This document shows, one piece after another, positions 9,571 to 19,933 of a stretch of 64,000 nucleotides of DNA. The translations under genes were made by a program, and so were the position numbers. Below the pieces are notes generated by a model. The model saw nothing but the letters and a program-made list of their open reading frames with translations, made no database searches and had not been told where the DNA came from. The number at the start of each line of letters is the position of its first letter. Positions within the stretch are counted from its first letter, which is position 1. The stretch is from Methylomonas sp. 11b (GTDB taxonomy: Bacteria; Pseudomonadota; Gammaproteobacteria; Methylococcales; Methylomonadaceae): assembly GCF_000515215.1 (NCBI RefSeq), contig NZ_KI911557.1:4769741-4833740 (forward strand), given 5' to 3'.

Positions 9571-12302
9571 AACGTGCCTGTTTGATTCTGTCTGTATTAC
9601 TGCCTTTTCTGGCCTTGGCTGTGCAATGGTTATTGTGGCCCTGGATTAGTCCGTTCGTTTGGTTCCTGTTTTTCCCCACGGTATTTTTCAGCGCCCGGCT
9701 TGGCGGCTTCAAAGGCGGGTTGGTCAGCACCTTTTTAAGCACCGGTTTTGTCTGGTATTTCTTTATCCCGCCGCAGTTGAGTTGGGAAATGGACAAGCCG
9801 GCGAATTTCTATTCGGTTGGTATGTTTCTGATAATGGGTTATTTATTCAGCGATACCCAGGAACGTCTGCGCCGCGCACAACAAAATACCGAAGCCGCCT
9901 TGGTGGAAACCAGTGCCGCGAAGGAAGAAATTACTCAGCTATATCAAAAATCCCTGGAGCTGGATCGTCTCAAGACTGAGTTTTTTGCCAATATCAGTCA
10001 TGAGCTGCGTACGCCGTTGACCTTGATTATCAGCCCATTAACCCGGAGATTGGCTTTGGATAGCCTGTCTGCGGCGGAACGCAGCGAAGATGAATTAATC
10101 CTGCGCAATGCCCGTTTATTGTATCGCCAAGTCAGCGACTTACTGGATGTTGCCAAGCTGGAAGCGGGTCACATGTCGGTCGATTATGCGCACATCGATA
10201 TTGCCGAGCTAACGCGTACGGTGGTGTCGCAGTTCGATTCGCTTGCCAAGGAAAAAAACATAAGCTTCGACATAGATGCGTCGACACCGTTACCAGCCGA
10301 AGCGGACGGCGAAAAGGTACAGCGCGTTTTACTTAATCTGCTGGCGAATGCCTTCAAGTTCACGCCCGATGGCGGAAATATCCGGGTAACTTTGCGCAAT
10401 GATGCGGACATCGCCGTTATTGAAGTACAAGATAATGGTCCAGGTATACCTTTAGAAATGCGTGAAGTGGTGTTCGAACGTTTTCGGCAAGTCGAGGGCG
10501 GCGCACAACGGCGCTTTGGCGGCACGGGTTTGGGATTGGCCATCGTTAAGGAATTCACCGAATTGCATCGCGGCTCGGTCACGTTAAACCAGGCACCGGG
10601 CGGGGGAGCATTATTCTGTGTCAGCTTACCATTACAAGCGCCGCCAGGCTCATTGGTCAGAGCCGCAGCCACCCCGCTGGACCCAAATTTCAATTTGCAA
10701 GGCGCTGTTGAAAATCCTCGGCCTTCCATGCAAGCAAGCGCCGACGCGCCTGTAGGCGCAGCTAACACAGCGTTAGTGCTGGTCGTTGAAGACAATGTCG
10801 ACATGAACGCGTTTATTGTCGATGCGTTAAAGCCGTACTACCGGGTTGCCAGCGCTTACGACGGCCGTGAAGGCTTGGCTGCGGCAAGAAGTTTGCAGCC
10901 GGACTTGATCTTGTGCGATTTGATGATGCCGTTAATGAGCGGGGACCAGATGGTTATCGAGCTGCGTCGGCAATCGATTCTGCTGGATGTACCTATTGTG
11001 ATGTTGACCGCTAAAGCCGACGATGGGCAACGGGTGCGGATGCTCAACGAAGGCGTGCAGGATTATCTGACCAAACCGTTTATGGTGGAGGAATTGCTGG
11101 CGCGGATTCATGGTTTGCTCAAGGTGCGCGAGCGTAACGCCGCCAGCCTGAACGAAAGCGAGGCACGCTTCGAAGCTACTTTTGAACAGGCGGCGGTGGG
11201 CATTGCACTGGTTGCACCGGACGGCCGCTGGTTGCGGGTTAACCGTAAACTCTGCGAAATCGTCGCTTACAGCCATGATGAGCTATCTAAGCTTAGCTTC
11301 CAGGACATCACGCATCCTGACGATCTGGATACCGATTTAGCCTATCTCAGGCAACTGCTGGCTGGCGAAATTTCAACGTACTCGATGGAAAAACGTTACA
11401 TCCGCAAAGGCGGCGAGTTGCTCTGGATTAATCTGACGGTGGCGCTGGTGCGCAACGCAGATGCTAGCCCGAATTATTTTATTTCGGTTATTGAAGACAT
11501 TGCGGATAGAAAGCTTGCCGAGGAAGAAATTCGCCGGCTTAACAACGATTTGGAACAACGTGTTGCTAGCCGAACCGCCGAACTGAGCGCCGCGAACCGG
11601 GAATTGGACAGCTTTGCCTACGCGGTTTCGCACGATTTGCGCGCCCCGTTGCGGGCCATGAGCGGTTTTAGTCAGGCGCTAGCCGAGGACTACGGCGATC
11701 AGTTACCGGACGAAGCGCAAGTTTTTCTGAAACAGATAGAAATCGCCAGCAACAAGATGAGCGAATTGATCGACGGGCTGTTGCAGCTTTCGCGTACCAC
11801 TCGGGGTGTTTTGGAACTTGACCGGATAGACCTCAGTGCGTTGGCTGAAAGAGTGTTGGCTGATCTGCAACGTGAACAGCCCGAACGCAGGGTTATGACG
11901 CAGGTGCAAGCCGGGATGGCAGTTAGCGGCGATAGGCGTATGATCGAGGCGCTGATTCGCAACCTCTTGGAGAATGCCTGGAAATACACCGCCAACACGA
12001 CGCAAGCCAGTATACGGTTTTATACCGAACAGGTTGGTGGGGCAACGCGTTTTTGCATTGCCGATAATGGCGCGGGATTTGATATGGCCCATGCCGGCCG
12101 CTTATTTCAACCGTTCCAGCGTCTGCATCGTCAGGAAGAGTTTCCGGGCATAGGTATCGGTCTGGCTACCGTGCAGCGTATCGTGTTTCGCCATGGCGGT
12201 ACTATCGAGGCCAGTGGCGCGCCTGGTGAGGGCGCGGTTTTTTGTTTTACTTTACCGGAATTGATGGCCGATTCCACCGCGGATATCCAGGAGATAGCAT
12301 GA
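9567..12302 (+). CDS. Hybrid sensor with two histidine kinase modules
   Basis: 911 residues. Domain order: short DUF4118-like membrane region (about 7-95); HisKA with H145 in FFANISHELRTP; HATPase_c (N-box NLLANAFKF, G2 [10 protein letters not shown], to about 355); receiver (about 403-520, D451 in LILCDLMMP); PAS (about 530-650); a second HisKA with H689 in YAVSHDLRAP; and a second HATPase_c (ENAWKY, GIGIGLATV). Two complete transmitter modules in one chain flank an internal receiver, an uncommon arrangement suited to an intramolecular relay. The start overlaps the upstream gene by ATGA and the stop overlaps the next gene by ATGA. Confidence 0.88.
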   Translation: MKRACLILSVLLPFLALAVQWLLWPWISPFVWFLFFPTVFFSARLGGFKGGLVSTFLSTGFVWYFFIPPQLSWEMDKPANFYSVGMFLIMGYLFSDTQERLRRAQQNTEAALVETSAAKEEITQLYQKSLELDRLKTEFFANISHELRTPLTLIISPLTRRLALDSLSAAERSEDELILRNARLLYRQVSDLLDVAKLEAGHMSVDYAHIDIAELTRTVVSQFDSLAKEKNISFDIDASTPLPAEADGEKVQRVLLNLLANAFKFTPDGGNIRVTLRNDADIAVIEVQDNGPGIPLEMREVVFERFRQVEGGAQRRFGGTGLGLAIVKEFTELHRGSVTLNQAPGGGALFCVSLPLQAPPGSLVRAAATPLDPNFNLQGAVENPRPSMQASADAPVGAANTALVLVVEDNVDMNAFIVDALKPYYRVASAYDGREGLAAARSLQPDLILCDLMMPLMSGDQMVIELRRQSILLDVPIVMLTAKADDGQRVRMLNEGVQDYLTKPFMVEELLARIHGLLKVRERNAASLNESEARFEATFEQAAVGIALVAPDGRWLRVNRKLCEIVAYSHDELSKLSFQDITHPDDLDTDLAYLRQLLAGEISTYSMEKRYIRKGGELLWINLTVALVRNADASPNYFISVIEDIADRKLAEEEIRRLNNDLEQRVASRTAELSAANRELDSFAYAVSHDLRAPLRAMSGFSQALAEDYGDQLPDEAQVFLKQIEIASNKMSELIDGLLQLSRTTRGVLELDRIDLSALAERVLADLQREQPERRVMTQVQAGMAVSGDRRMIEALIRNLLENAWKYTANTTQASIRFYTEQVGGATRFCIADNGAGFDMAHAGRLFQPFQRLHRQEEFPGIGIGLATVQRIVFRHGGTIEASGAPGEGAVFCFTLPELMADSTADIQEIA

Positions 12303-12736
12303 GCAACGCCAAAACCATATTGTTGGTGGAAGACAATCCTCAAGACGAAATGCTGACTTTGCGGGCGCTGCGCAAGGTTAATCTGGCAAATCAGGTGGAT
12401 ATAGTGCGAGATGGCCAGCAGGCTCTGGATTTTTTGTTCAAAACCGGCGAGTTTGCCGATCGCGAAGGGGCGGATCTGCCGACAGTGATGCTATTGGATA
12501 TTGGTTTGCCCAGGCTGTCGGGCCTTGAGGTTTTGGAAAGGATACGTGCCGATAGTCGTACGGCTTTATTGCCGGTAGTGATTTTGACCTCGTCGGATGA
12601 AGAGCGTGATCGGATTCAATGCTATCAGATCGGTGCCAACAGCTTTGTGCGTAAACCGGTGGATTTTGGCGAGTTTGCCGAGACCGTGGCACGCTTGGGC
12701 GTGTATTGGTTAGCCACCAATGAACCTCCGAGATGA
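12299..12736 (+). CDS. Single-domain Rcp1-like response regulator
   Basis: 145 residues from the ATG that overlaps the upstream stop (ATGA at 12299-12302); a longer frame from 12242 is rejected because it lies inside the kinase gene and precedes [14 protein letters not shown]. The layout is that of Rcp1, the receiver partner of bacteriophytochrome kinases: [17 protein letters not shown], phospho-acceptor D67 in LLDIGLPR, and a KPVDF switch region. There is no output domain, so it probably shuttles phosphate between the two hybrid kinases on either side. This pairing is inferred from gene order. Confidence 0.88.
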   Translation: MSNAKTILLVEDNPQDEMLTLRALRKVNLANQVDIVRDGQQALDFLFKTGEFADREGADLPTVMLLDIGLPRLSGLEVLERIRADSRTALLPVVILTSSDEERDRIQCYQIGANSFVRKPVDFGEFAETVARLGVYWLATNEPPR

Positions 12737-15700
12737 ATTTGATTTGTGCATGAATCCCGTATTGAAGTTACTGATCATTGAAGACGTGCAGGAAGATTTC
12801 CTGTTGCTGGAACGTCACTTGCGCCGGCACGGCTTGGCGGCGGATTGCCGGCGAATAGATAGCAACGCGGCGCTGGCGCTTGCCTTACAGGAAGATTGGG
12901 ATTTGGTGCTGTCGGATTACAACGTGCCTGGGATGGAGATTCGCGGTACCTTGCAATTCATTCAAGCCCACAGTAAGGATTTACCGGTTATCCTGGTGTC
13001 CGGCAGCGTGGGAGAGGAAACTGCGATGGAGTTGTTGCGGCTGGGTATGGTCGATTTCGTATTCAAGGATAATCTGCTTCGCTTGCTGCCATCCATACGC
13101 CGGGCTGTCGAGGAACGTGAACAGCGGGGGATAAGGCGCGCGGCGGAAGAGGCGTTGCGGCAAAGTCAGGAGCAGGCGCTGTTAGAGCAACATCAGGCGC
13201 AGCTGGCGGCCTTGAATTTGATGGAAGATGCCATCGCCGCCCGCCAACGCGCGGAAGCGGCTGCGGAAGCCTTGCGCGAAAGCGAACGGCGTTTAATGAT
13301 GGCGCAGGAAGGCGCGCATGTCGGGATTTGGGATTGGGATATTGTTAAGGATCACTGTTACTGGTCGCCGGAATGCGAGCGTTTGTACGATGTAGAGCCC
13401 GGCGGTTTGCGTTCTAACGCCGATTGGCGAGCACGTGTGCATCCGGACGATCTGCATTTGATAGACGATCAGTGGGAAAGCCGCATTTTGCGCGGCGAGC
13501 CGTTCGAGGTCGAGTTTCGCTTTATCCTGCAATCAGGCGACATCCGCTGGCTGAGCAGCAAAGGCCGCGCGCAATACGACGCCGACGGCAAACCGTTAAG
13601 GCTGTTTGGCATTAATCTGGATATTAGCGAGCGCAAACGAGCCGAACAGCAATTGCGCAAACTGGCGCAGGCGGTGGAGCAAAGCCCGGCCAGTATTATC
13701 ATTACCAATCTGATCGGCGAAATTGAATACGTTAACGAGGCGTTTTTGCAGGTCAGCGGCTACCAGCGCGACGAGGTCATCGGCCGCAATCCACGCCTGT
13801 TGCAATCGAAAAAAACCCCACCGGAAAGTTATAGGGCGTTGTGGACCGCGCTCGGTCAAGGTCAGACTTGGAAAGGCGAATTCATCAATAGACGTAAGGA
13901 CGGCAGCGAATATGTGGAATTTGCCATTATCGTGCCCATCCGCCAAGCCGATGGCAGCGTTACCCATTTTGTAGCGGTACAGGAAGACATCACCGAGAAG
14001 AAACGCGTGGCGCTGGAGCTGGATCAGTATCGGCATCACCTCGAAGATTTGGTTGCCAGCCGCACGGCCGAACTGGAAGCGGCGAAAGTGTTGGCGGATG
14101 CCGCCAATCAAGCCAAGAGCGCCTTTTTGGCCAATATGAGCCACGAGATTCGTACGCCCATGAATGCCATCATCGGCTTGACGTATTTGCTGCGGCAAAG
14201 CAGTCCCAATCCGGAACAAAGCGAGCGTCTGGACAAAATCGACGGCGCCGCTCAGCATCTGCTGTCCATCATTAACGATGTGCTGGATTTATCGAAGATC
14301 GAAGCCGGGCGGCTGGAACTGGAGCAAACCGATTTTTCCCTGGCGACGGTGCTGGACCACATTCGCTCCATTATTGCCGAGCAGGCGCGGGCCAAGGCGT
14401 TGAGCATAGAGGTGGAGGGGGAGGGCGTCCCGCCATGGCTGCGCGGGGACCCGATGCGTCTGCGGCAGGCCATGCTCAACTACGCCACTAATGCCGTGAA
14501 GTTTACCGAACGCGGTTCGATTCGGTTGCGGGCGATGGTACAGGAGGAAACCGCTGCGGGTTTGCTGCTGCGCTTCGAGGTGAGCGATTCTGGAATCGGG
14601 ATTGAAGCGAAACAACAAGCCAGTTTATTTCAGGCTTTCACCCAGGCCGATGTGTCTACCACTCGCAAATATGGCGGGACCGGCCTCGGCTTGGCGATTA
14701 CCCGTCGTCTGGCGAATATGATGGGCGGCGATGCGGGCGTCGATAGCGTATTGGGTCAAGGTAGTTGCTTTTGGTTTACCGCTCTGGTGCAGCGCGGGCA
14801 TGGCGTCATGCCTTTACAGCCCAGTGAAAAACCCGCGGACGCGGAAATGACATTACGCCGAGATTATGCCGGCGCGCGTCTGCTTTTAGTCGAAGACAAT
14901 CCGATTAATCGGGAAGTCGCGCTCGAGTTGTTGCATGGTGTCGGTTTGGCAGTGGACACCGCCGAGAACGGGCGAATCGCTCTCGAAAAAATCGGTAAGA
15001 ACGCTTACGATCTGGTGTTGATGGATGTGCAGATGCCGGAAATGGACGGTCTGGAAGCTACGCGGGCGATACGCGCACAGCCGGGTTTTAGCCGGTTGCC
15101 GATTTTGGCGATGACAGCCGCTGCGTTTGAGGAAGACCGGCATATTTCGCTCGCTGCCGGTATGAACGATTTTGTGGCGAAACCGGTAATTCCGGAAGAC
15201 CTTTACGCGGCCTTGTTGCGCTGGTTGTCGCCGCGTCCCTCTTCGCGTCCGGTCAGATCCGATAAAGCAGAAGCACGGCGGTTTTCGCCGAAAACAGTGG
15301 TAACTGACGATACTGTGCCATCTGCCTTAATGTCCATCGGCGGCCTGGACACCAGGCAAGGGCTTGCAGTGGTGAAGGGCGACGTGGATAAGTATCAACG
15401 TCTGTTGAGCATGTTTGCCGATGCCCATAATAAAGACTTGAAACAAGTCCAGACCTACTTGGTCGATGGCAAATCTGATGAAGCAAAACGCATCAGTCAC
15501 TGCTTAAAAGGTGTTGCCGGTACGCTGGGTGCCAAACAGGTCGCCGATTTGGCGGCTAAGTTGGAACGGGCGATTGCCGAGAGCAGGGATTTGGCGGTCT
15601 GCATGGAGTTAGCGGCTTTGTGCGATAGCGAATTGACGAATCTGGTCCGCGCTATCCTGGCTTTACCTGCGCAATCGGCGACTAGTGAAGTGGGCGAGGC

Positions 15701-15905
15701 GATTATCGATGCGGAAAATACGCGTCAAGTCGTTGCCGCGATCGCAAGCTTGCTGGCAATTGGCGATGCGCAAGCCAGCCGCCTGGCGCGCGAATATGCG
15801 GTGTTGTTGCGGGCGAAATTGGGGGTTGCGTATCCGGATTTTGCCAGGCAGATCGAGGCTTTCGACTATCAAGCGGCATTATTAACTTTACAGGCCGTGG
15901 ATTAG
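12720..15905 (+). CDS. Hybrid histidine kinase, REC-PAS-PAS-HisKA-HATPase-REC-Hpt
   Basis: 1061 residues from 12720; an alternative ATG at 12750 would remove ten residues before the conserved receiver and reduce overlap with the upstream gene. Domains: N-terminal receiver (about 15-130, D66 in LVLSDYNVP); coiled-coil linker with [12 protein letters not shown] (about 195-305); PAS (about 315-430); HisKA with H475 in [14 protein letters not shown]; HATPase_c ([19 protein letters not shown], to about 690); receiver (about 718-835, D769 in [13 protein letters not shown]); Hpt domain with H927 in [13 protein letters not shown]. The full His-Asp-His set makes this the likely phosphorelay hub of the operon. 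It is the last gene before a convergent terminator. Confidence 0.9.
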   Translation: MNLRDEFDLCMNPVLKLLIIEDVQEDFLLLERHLRRHGLAADCRRIDSNAALALALQEDWDLVLSDYNVPGMEIRGTLQFIQAHSKDLPVILVSGSVGEETAMELLRLGMVDFVFKDNLLRLLPSIRRAVEEREQRGIRRAAEEALRQSQEQALLEQHQAQLAALNLMEDAIAARQRAEAAAEALRESERRLMMAQEGAHVGIWDWDIVKDHCYWSPECERLYDVEPGGLRSNADWRARVHPDDLHLIDDQWESRILRGEPFEVEFRFILQSGDIRWLSSKGRAQYDADGKPLRLFGINLDISERKRAEQQLRKLAQAVEQSPASIIITNLIGEIEYVNEAFLQVSGYQRDEVIGRNPRLLQSKKTPPESYRALWTALGQGQTWKGEFINRRKDGSEYVEFAIIVPIRQADGSVTHFVAVQEDITEKKRVALELDQYRHHLEDLVASRTAELEAAKVLADAANQAKSAFLANMSHEIRTPMNAIIGLTYLLRQSSPNPEQSERLDKIDGAAQHLLSIINDVLDLSKIEAGRLELEQTDFSLATVLDHIRSIIAEQARAKALSIEVEGEGVPPWLRGDPMRLRQAMLNYATNAVKFTERGSIRLRAMVQEETAAGLLLRFEVSDSGIGIEAKQQASLFQAFTQADVSTTRKYGGTGLGLAITRRLANMMGGDAGVDSVLGQGSCFWFTALVQRGHGVMPLQPSEKPADAEMTLRRDYAGARLLLVEDNPINREVALELLHGVGLAVDTAENGRIALEKIGKNAYDLVLMDVQMPEMDGLEATRAIRAQPGFSRLPILAMTAAAFEEDRHISLAAGMNDFVAKPVIPEDLYAALLRWLSPRPSSRPVRSDKAEARRFSPKTVVTDDTVPSALMSIGGLDTRQGLAVVKGDVDKYQRLLSMFADAHNKDLKQVQTYLVDGKSDEAKRISHCLKGVAGTLGAKQVADLAAKLERAIAESRDLAVCMELAALCDSELTNLVRAILALPAQSATSEVGEAIIDAENTRQVVAAIASLLAIGDAQASRLAREYAVLLRAKLGVAYPDFARQIEAFDYQAALLTLQAVD

Positions 15906-15983
15906 CCAATGATGCGGTTAGTAAACGCTGAACGATGGGCGATGATTAGCGCCTTTCGGTTTTGAACCGGTAGCGGCGGATAC

Positions 15984-16015
15984 AAAAAAGCCGCGGCGTC
16001 AGGAGACACTGCGGC
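15984..16015 (-). terminator. Rho-independent terminator of the bacterioferritin gene
   Basis: Read on the minus strand: AGCCGCAGTGTC, loop TCCT, GACGCCGCGGCT, then six T. The stem pairs with one mismatch and one G-U. It also separates bfr from the convergent kinase operon. Confidence 0.85.
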
Positions 16016-16042
16016 TATCGGTAAGCATAAGGCCAAGCCGAT

Positions 16043-16513
16043 TTAGGACATTTGCGATTGCAGATAATTCGGCAAACCAATCATATCTATCAAGCCCAAT
16101 TGTTTTTCCAGCCAGTGAGCATGATCTTCCTCGGTGTCGTCCAACATCACTTCCAGAATTTCCCGGGTTTGGTAATCGCGTACGGTTTCGCAATAGGCAA
16201 TGACTTTGCGCAAATGCGCAACCACTTTATATTCGACCGCCAGATCGTTTTTCAGCATCTCCGGGACGTTGGTCCCGACCGCTAGCGGTTCGCGTTTGGA
16301 TAAATCCGGTGTGCCTTCCAGAAACAAAATCCGCTTGATCAAGGCATCGGCATGGTTGGTTTCGTCTTGAACCTCGTGATTGATGCGTTCGTATAATTTG
16401 TTGAAGCCCCAGTTTTCATACATCCGGGAATGAATAAAATACTGGTCTATAGCGGTCAGTTCGCCTGCCAGCAATTCGTTTAAGTGAGCTATGACTTGTT
16501 TGTCGCCTTGCAT
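16043..16513 (-). CDS. bfr: Bacterioferritin subunit lacking the haem-ligand methionine
   Basis: 156 residues, the family's usual length; stores iron as a 24-mer ferric core. Ferroxidase ligands are present: E18, E51, H54, E94, and E128/H131 (equivalent to E127/H130 of E. coli after a one-residue insertion in DDTEEDH). Residue 52, the methionine that ligates haem in classical Bfr, is threonine here (QDETNHAD). Known two-subunit bacterioferritins pair such a Met-less subunit (Neisseria BfrA, Pseudomonas FtnA type) with a haem-binding one; no second subunit gene lies in this window. Transcribed alone, with its own terminator. Confidence 0.93.
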   Translation of the reverse strand: MQGDKQVIAHLNELLAGELTAIDQYFIHSRMYENWGFNKLYERINHEVQDETNHADALIKRILFLEGTPDLSKREPLAVGTNVPEMLKNDLAVEYKVVAHLRKVIAYCETVRDYQTREILEVMLDDTEEDHAHWLEKQLGLIDMIGLPNYLQSQMS

Positions 16514-16653
16514 ATGCCGCCTCCCGGATAAATTTGATAACGCCCTTGGCTATGGTAATACAAAATGCCGCCCGGTTCTTGGTTTGCGTGGATGCCCGCT
16601 GTGCCTTTAAATGATTTTGTCATGCAATAGCGCCCGGCTAATAACGATACGGC

Positions 16654-16920
16654 TTAACGCCGAAATTGCCCCACCTGGCCATGCAAGTCAGTCGTCTGTT
16701 GGTTCAGCTTATTGCTGGCGGTATACGCCGTAGCGCCGCTATCTACCCGCTCGACGATTACTTCGCCTATGGTAGTTAAGTTTTTATCCGGATTTTACGT
16801 GACATGGCTTTGTTCCTTAACCGCTTGGGTAATGTGTTTGTCCATGTCGCTGATGCGATTAACCGAGTCGTTGATGACAAACAACGCCTTGTTCGACAGC
16901 TCAGGATGCACGGTATTTAA
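16654..16920 (-). pseudogene. Remnant of a methyl-accepting chemotaxis protein C-terminus
   Basis: One minus-strand frame reads NDSVNRISDMDKHIT, then a run ending EQSHVT, then TAA, and continues in the same frame through IGEVIVERVDSG to KLNQQTTDLHGQVGQFRR and a natural stop at 16654-16656. This is the typical C-terminal end of MCP signalling domains (usual form EEQS.V.EEINRN ... L..QV..F). The premature TAA sits where a Glu codon (GAA) is expected. No start codon or upstream MCP domain remains: the neighbouring COG0523 gene ends at 16937. The upstream boundary of the remnant is approximate. Confidence 0.75.
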
Positions 16921-16936
16921 GGGCCGGGTTAATAAA

Positions 16937-17920
16937 TCAATGCAGTTTGATGGCGTTCCCGCTGAGCAGCGGAGCAAAAGCCTTGTTTAGATCGGTGGCA
17001 AGTGCCGTTGGCTCGCCATTTACGATGAAGACCAAGCGGCCGCGGTGGTCGTCGGCTGCTCTCGGGGGTAACGGGGCAGGCGGGTACAGTCGATTGCTGG
17101 CCGCTTGAATGACCATGGGTTCGGTTTGTTCAGCAAGATAAACCACGCCTTTGATGCGGAGTAAATGTTGCGGATGGCGAGTCAGTAGTTCTTGCAGGAT
17201 GGCTTGCAGTTGTTGCCAGGGCAGAATTTGTTCGAGATGCAGCGATATACTGCGAAAGTTATGTGCAGGTAACGAGCCGTCATCAGGCAAGCGGCGCAAC
17301 GTCGGGCCTGCATTAGTCAGCAGGCTACTAGCCGCGCGAACGTCTCCTGTCATGAGTATGGGCGTGGCCGGTGCCAGAACTCGCAAGCGTTTTGCCAACA
17401 CGGCTTGCTGGTCGGCATTGCTCAAGTCGGCATGGGTCAGCAATAAGGTATCGGCCCAAGCCACCTGCGCGCGGGCTTCGGCAAAACTATCCAGTTGTGC
17501 AGTAGCCGACGGTATGGCCAGGGTAGTGATGACGTTCTGCAAATGATAGCGGCTTGCCAGCCAGCGCTCGCGCAACAGAGTATCCAGAATCGGTTCCGGG
17601 CTGGCGATGCCGCTGGCCTCGATAATCATTCGTTCGAAGGGTTTGGTCTGGGCCTGATCCCACGCCATCCACAGGTTTTTTAAAGTGGGTGCCAGCGTGC
17701 CTTTAATCTGGCAGCACAAACAGCCGCCGGCCAGAGTCGTCAACGGCATACCGGTTGGTTGCAGCAAATCCTGATCGACGGGGGTGGCGCCGAATTCGTT
17801 GATGATTACTGCGGTTTTGGGATGTTCCTCGAGCAGACGATTCAGCAGCGTGGTCTTGCCACTGCCGAGGAAGCCGGTGAGGACGATAACGGGGATTTTG
17901 CGCGGATCGTTCTTTTTCAA
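16937..17920 (-). CDS. COG0523 family metal-chaperone GTPase (copy 1)
   Basis: 327 residues; CobW/YjiA-type G3E GTPase. Walker [10 protein letters not shown] (about 16-24), the metal-binding CxCC motif in [10 protein letters not shown], guanine-specificity region around LLTHADLS, and a CobW C-terminal domain are visible. COG0523 proteins deliver or insert zinc or cobalt. Location next to two other COG0523 genes and a ZIP transporter points to zinc. The only start after an in-frame TGA is a TTG at 17920, with GAGGA upstream at wide spacing, so the start is somewhat uncertain. It is the last gene of the zinc block, separated from copy 2 by about 180 bp in which no further gene is evident. Confidence 0.85.
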   Translation of the reverse strand: MKKNDPRKIPVIVLTGFLGSGKTTLLNRLLEEHPKTAVIINEFGATPVDQDLLQPTGMPLTTLAGGCLCCQIKGTLAPTLKNLWMAWDQAQTKPFERMIIEASGIASPEPILDTLLRERWLASRYHLQNVITTLAIPSATAQLDSFAEARAQVAWADTLLLTHADLSNADQQAVLAKRLRVLAPATPILMTGDVRAASSLLTNAGPTLRRLPDDGSLPAHNFRSISLHLEQILPWQQLQAILQELLTRHPQHLLRIKGVVYLAEQTEPMVIQAASNRLYPPAPLPPRAADDHRGRLVFIVNGEPTALATDLNKAFAPLLSGNAIKLH

Positions 17921-18103
17921 GTGGTAGCCGTTTCCTCAATGAAAGGCCATGCTTATTGGGCCCAATCGAATGTAAGTGTGTTTTACCCATTCGGATGGGG
18001 CATACCTGGAATGACGAATTATGCCTGTTTTATAAGCCGGAACGCCAACGTCAATCAGCAACTGGCTTGCCTCATTGCTCAGAAACCGATTCAGCGACTT
18101 TGT

Positions 18104-19099
18104 CTAAAGGCCTACCCGACATGAAGTCAAGGCCTCTAACATATCCTCCTTAGGTAAGTTGCGACCGATAAAGACCATGCTCGACTCCCGCGTTTCATCC
18201 GCTTGCCAAGGGTTGCCGAACGTCTCGGTCATCAGCATATGTACGCCTTGATAAATCACTTTTTGCTCGCAACCAGCAATGTTAAGAATGCCTTTGTAGC
18301 GGAGTAAGTCGTTGCCGTAGTCGCGGATCAGGATGTTCAGGAATGCCAGAATCCGCGCAGCATCAAGGGGTTGGTCGGTTTGGTAGATCATTGAGCTGAT
18401 GTCGTCTTCGTGCTCGTGGCTGAGGTCTTCCAGAAAGTCCGGTTCGATTTTCAAAATGTCATCCAGATTAAAACCATCAATATCCAGAATATCGTGCAGT
18501 TCGGTTTGGCCGAAATGCACATGTTTGATCGGTGCTCTGGGGTTCATAGCCCGGAGGCGAGTTTCCAGGTCTAAAACAATTTCCGGTTTCTGAAGGTCGG
18601 TTTTGGACAGCAGGATGCGATCAGCAAAGCCGACTTGCTCTTGCGCTTCGTGGTGTTCTTCCAGTTGTTGATGGGCATGCACGGCGTCAACCACGGTGAT
18701 GATGGCGTCCAACTGGTAGTTGTCGGCAATGTTTTCGTCGATGAAAAAGGTTTGTGCAACCGGAGCCGGGTCGGCCAAACCAGTGGTTTCAATGATGACC
18801 CGTTCAAATTGGAGCTCTCCCGATTCTCGACCGTCGCTGAGTTCCCCGAGGATACGCACCAAGTCGCCACGCACGGTACAACAAATACAGCCATTATTCA
18901 TGGTCACAATTTGTTCGTCGGCTTGCACTAACAACTCGTTATCGATACCGGCTTCGCCGAATTCGTTTTCGATCACTGCAATCCGTTTGCCGTGGTTTTC
19001 ACTGAGAATTCGGTTCAATAAAGTGGTTTTGCCGGCGCCGAGAAAGCCGGTGAGAATGGTCACCGGCACGGCGGCGTTGCGTTTGAGGTTGGCGTTCAT
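18104..19099 (-). CDS. COG0523 family metal-chaperone GTPase, YjiA-like (copy 2)
   Basis: 331 residues from ATG at 19099 (GGAGA just upstream); an in-frame start 30 bp earlier is less likely because the Shine-Dalgarno lies between them. Motifs: Walker [24 protein letters not shown], metal motif NNGCICCTVRGD, ETTGLADP switch region, SKTDL. Extra metal-binding potential comes from the His-rich stretches HAHQQLEEHHE and SHEHEDD. The C-terminal CobW domain ends with FIGRNLPKEDM, as in E. coli YjiA. Probable zinc chaperone GTPase by family and neighbourhood; the client protein is unknown. Confidence 0.88.
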   Translation of the reverse strand: MNANLKRNAAVPVTILTGFLGAGKTTLLNRILSENHGKRIAVIENEFGEAGIDNELLVQADEQIVTMNNGCICCTVRGDLVRILGELSDGRESGELQFERVIIETTGLADPAPVAQTFFIDENIADNYQLDAIITVVDAVHAHQQLEEHHEAQEQVGFADRILLSKTDLQKPEIVLDLETRLRAMNPRAPIKHVHFGQTELHDILDIDGFNLDDILKIEPDFLEDLSHEHEDDISSMIYQTDQPLDAARILAFLNILIRDYGNDLLRYKGILNIAGCEQKVIYQGVHMLMTETFGNPWQADETRESSMVFIGRNLPKEDMLEALTSCRVGL

Positions 19100-19206
19100 G
19101 AAATCTCCGTCAGGCTGGGGCTTTAACACGCTGTATTTGCGTGTAAGCCGAGTGATTATGGAGTGGGTCGAAATTTTAGATAAATTTGATCAGCAATGCC
19201 CGGCCC

Positions 19207-19923
19207 TCACAGCATGTCCAGTGTCAGTACCAAGCGCCGCGGCTGCACCGCCGTTGGCGTAGGGGAACGATGCACAAAACCCTGGCCTTCGTTACCTTCC
19301 CAGGCTTCGCCTTTCATCAAGCCGACGGCGTAGGCGGGCATCTGCCGAATCGCAGTTTGGTCGGTGATCAAGCCGGACTGCGCATCATCCAGGCCGCAAC
19401 TGCCCATTCCCAATTTTCTTCGATCCAGCGCATATTCCGGCAGCCATTCGGTGCCGATGCCGCCGTAACTGCAAATCATCCGGGCAGGCACTCTATCCAC
19501 ATGAAAGCGGGGACACATGGCAGTTTGCAAAGTTCGCAGGCGCAAGCCGGCTTGTTTGAGTCCGAACAGTTCGCAGAACGCCGACGTTAATAGTTCGATA
19601 TCTTCCAGCCATGTGTTATAGCCATCGAGCTGGCTGGCTTGTGGCCACAGGTTTGTAAAGTTGAAGTGTGTCGGATTGACCGGCTGACTGAGTCCCAAGG
19701 CGCCGAATTGCTTCAAGGCTTGATAGATAAACTGTTCAATCCTGGCTGGCAACGGTCGTTCTATTAAGCAAAAGTTCACGCCGTCCTCGTAGATGCGCGT
19801 CAAATCCACAAAGTTTGTTGAGACGACGGTTCGGGTCGATGGCCGATACGACAAGGGCTGGAAGGAAGTTGGTCTTGTGAGCGGTGACAGGGATGATTGA
19901 CGAAAGGGTATGCGAGCAAACAC
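19207..19923 (-). CDS. DUF1826-like protein in the zinc cluster
   Basis: 238 residues, soluble, with no signal peptide. The stretch CPRFHVDRVPARM followed by YGGIGTEWLP is typical of DUF1826, as far as I recognise it, a family repeatedly found beside COG0523 genes; its biochemical function is unknown. Conserved Cys, His and Asp in CPRFHVD could bind metal. The GTG start at 19923 is chosen because AAGGAG sits six bases upstream. It follows the ZIP transporter by 10 bp and so lies in the same operon. The family name is from memory; the zinc link is from context. Confidence 0.7.
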   Translation of the reverse strand: MFARIPFRQSSLSPLTRPTSFQPLSYRPSTRTVVSTNFVDLTRIYEDGVNFCLIERPLPARIEQFIYQALKQFGALGLSQPVNPTHFNFTNLWPQASQLDGYNTWLEDIELLTSAFCELFGLKQAGLRLRTLQTAMCPRFHVDRVPARMICSYGGIGTEWLPEYALDRRKLGMGSCGLDDAQSGLITDQTAIRQMPAYAVGLMKGEAWEGNEGQGFVHRSPTPTAVQPRRLVLTLDML

Positions 19924-19933
19924 AAAAAACTCC

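Noticed and set aside
16712..16990. Plus-strand open frame of 92 codons
   Set aside because: It lies antisense to the chemoreceptor remnant and the end of the COG0523 gene, with no motif of its own.
17940..18153. Two plus-strand frames between the COG0523 genes
   Set aside because: Short, no ribosome site, no recognisable domain, and partly antisense to the copy 2 gene.
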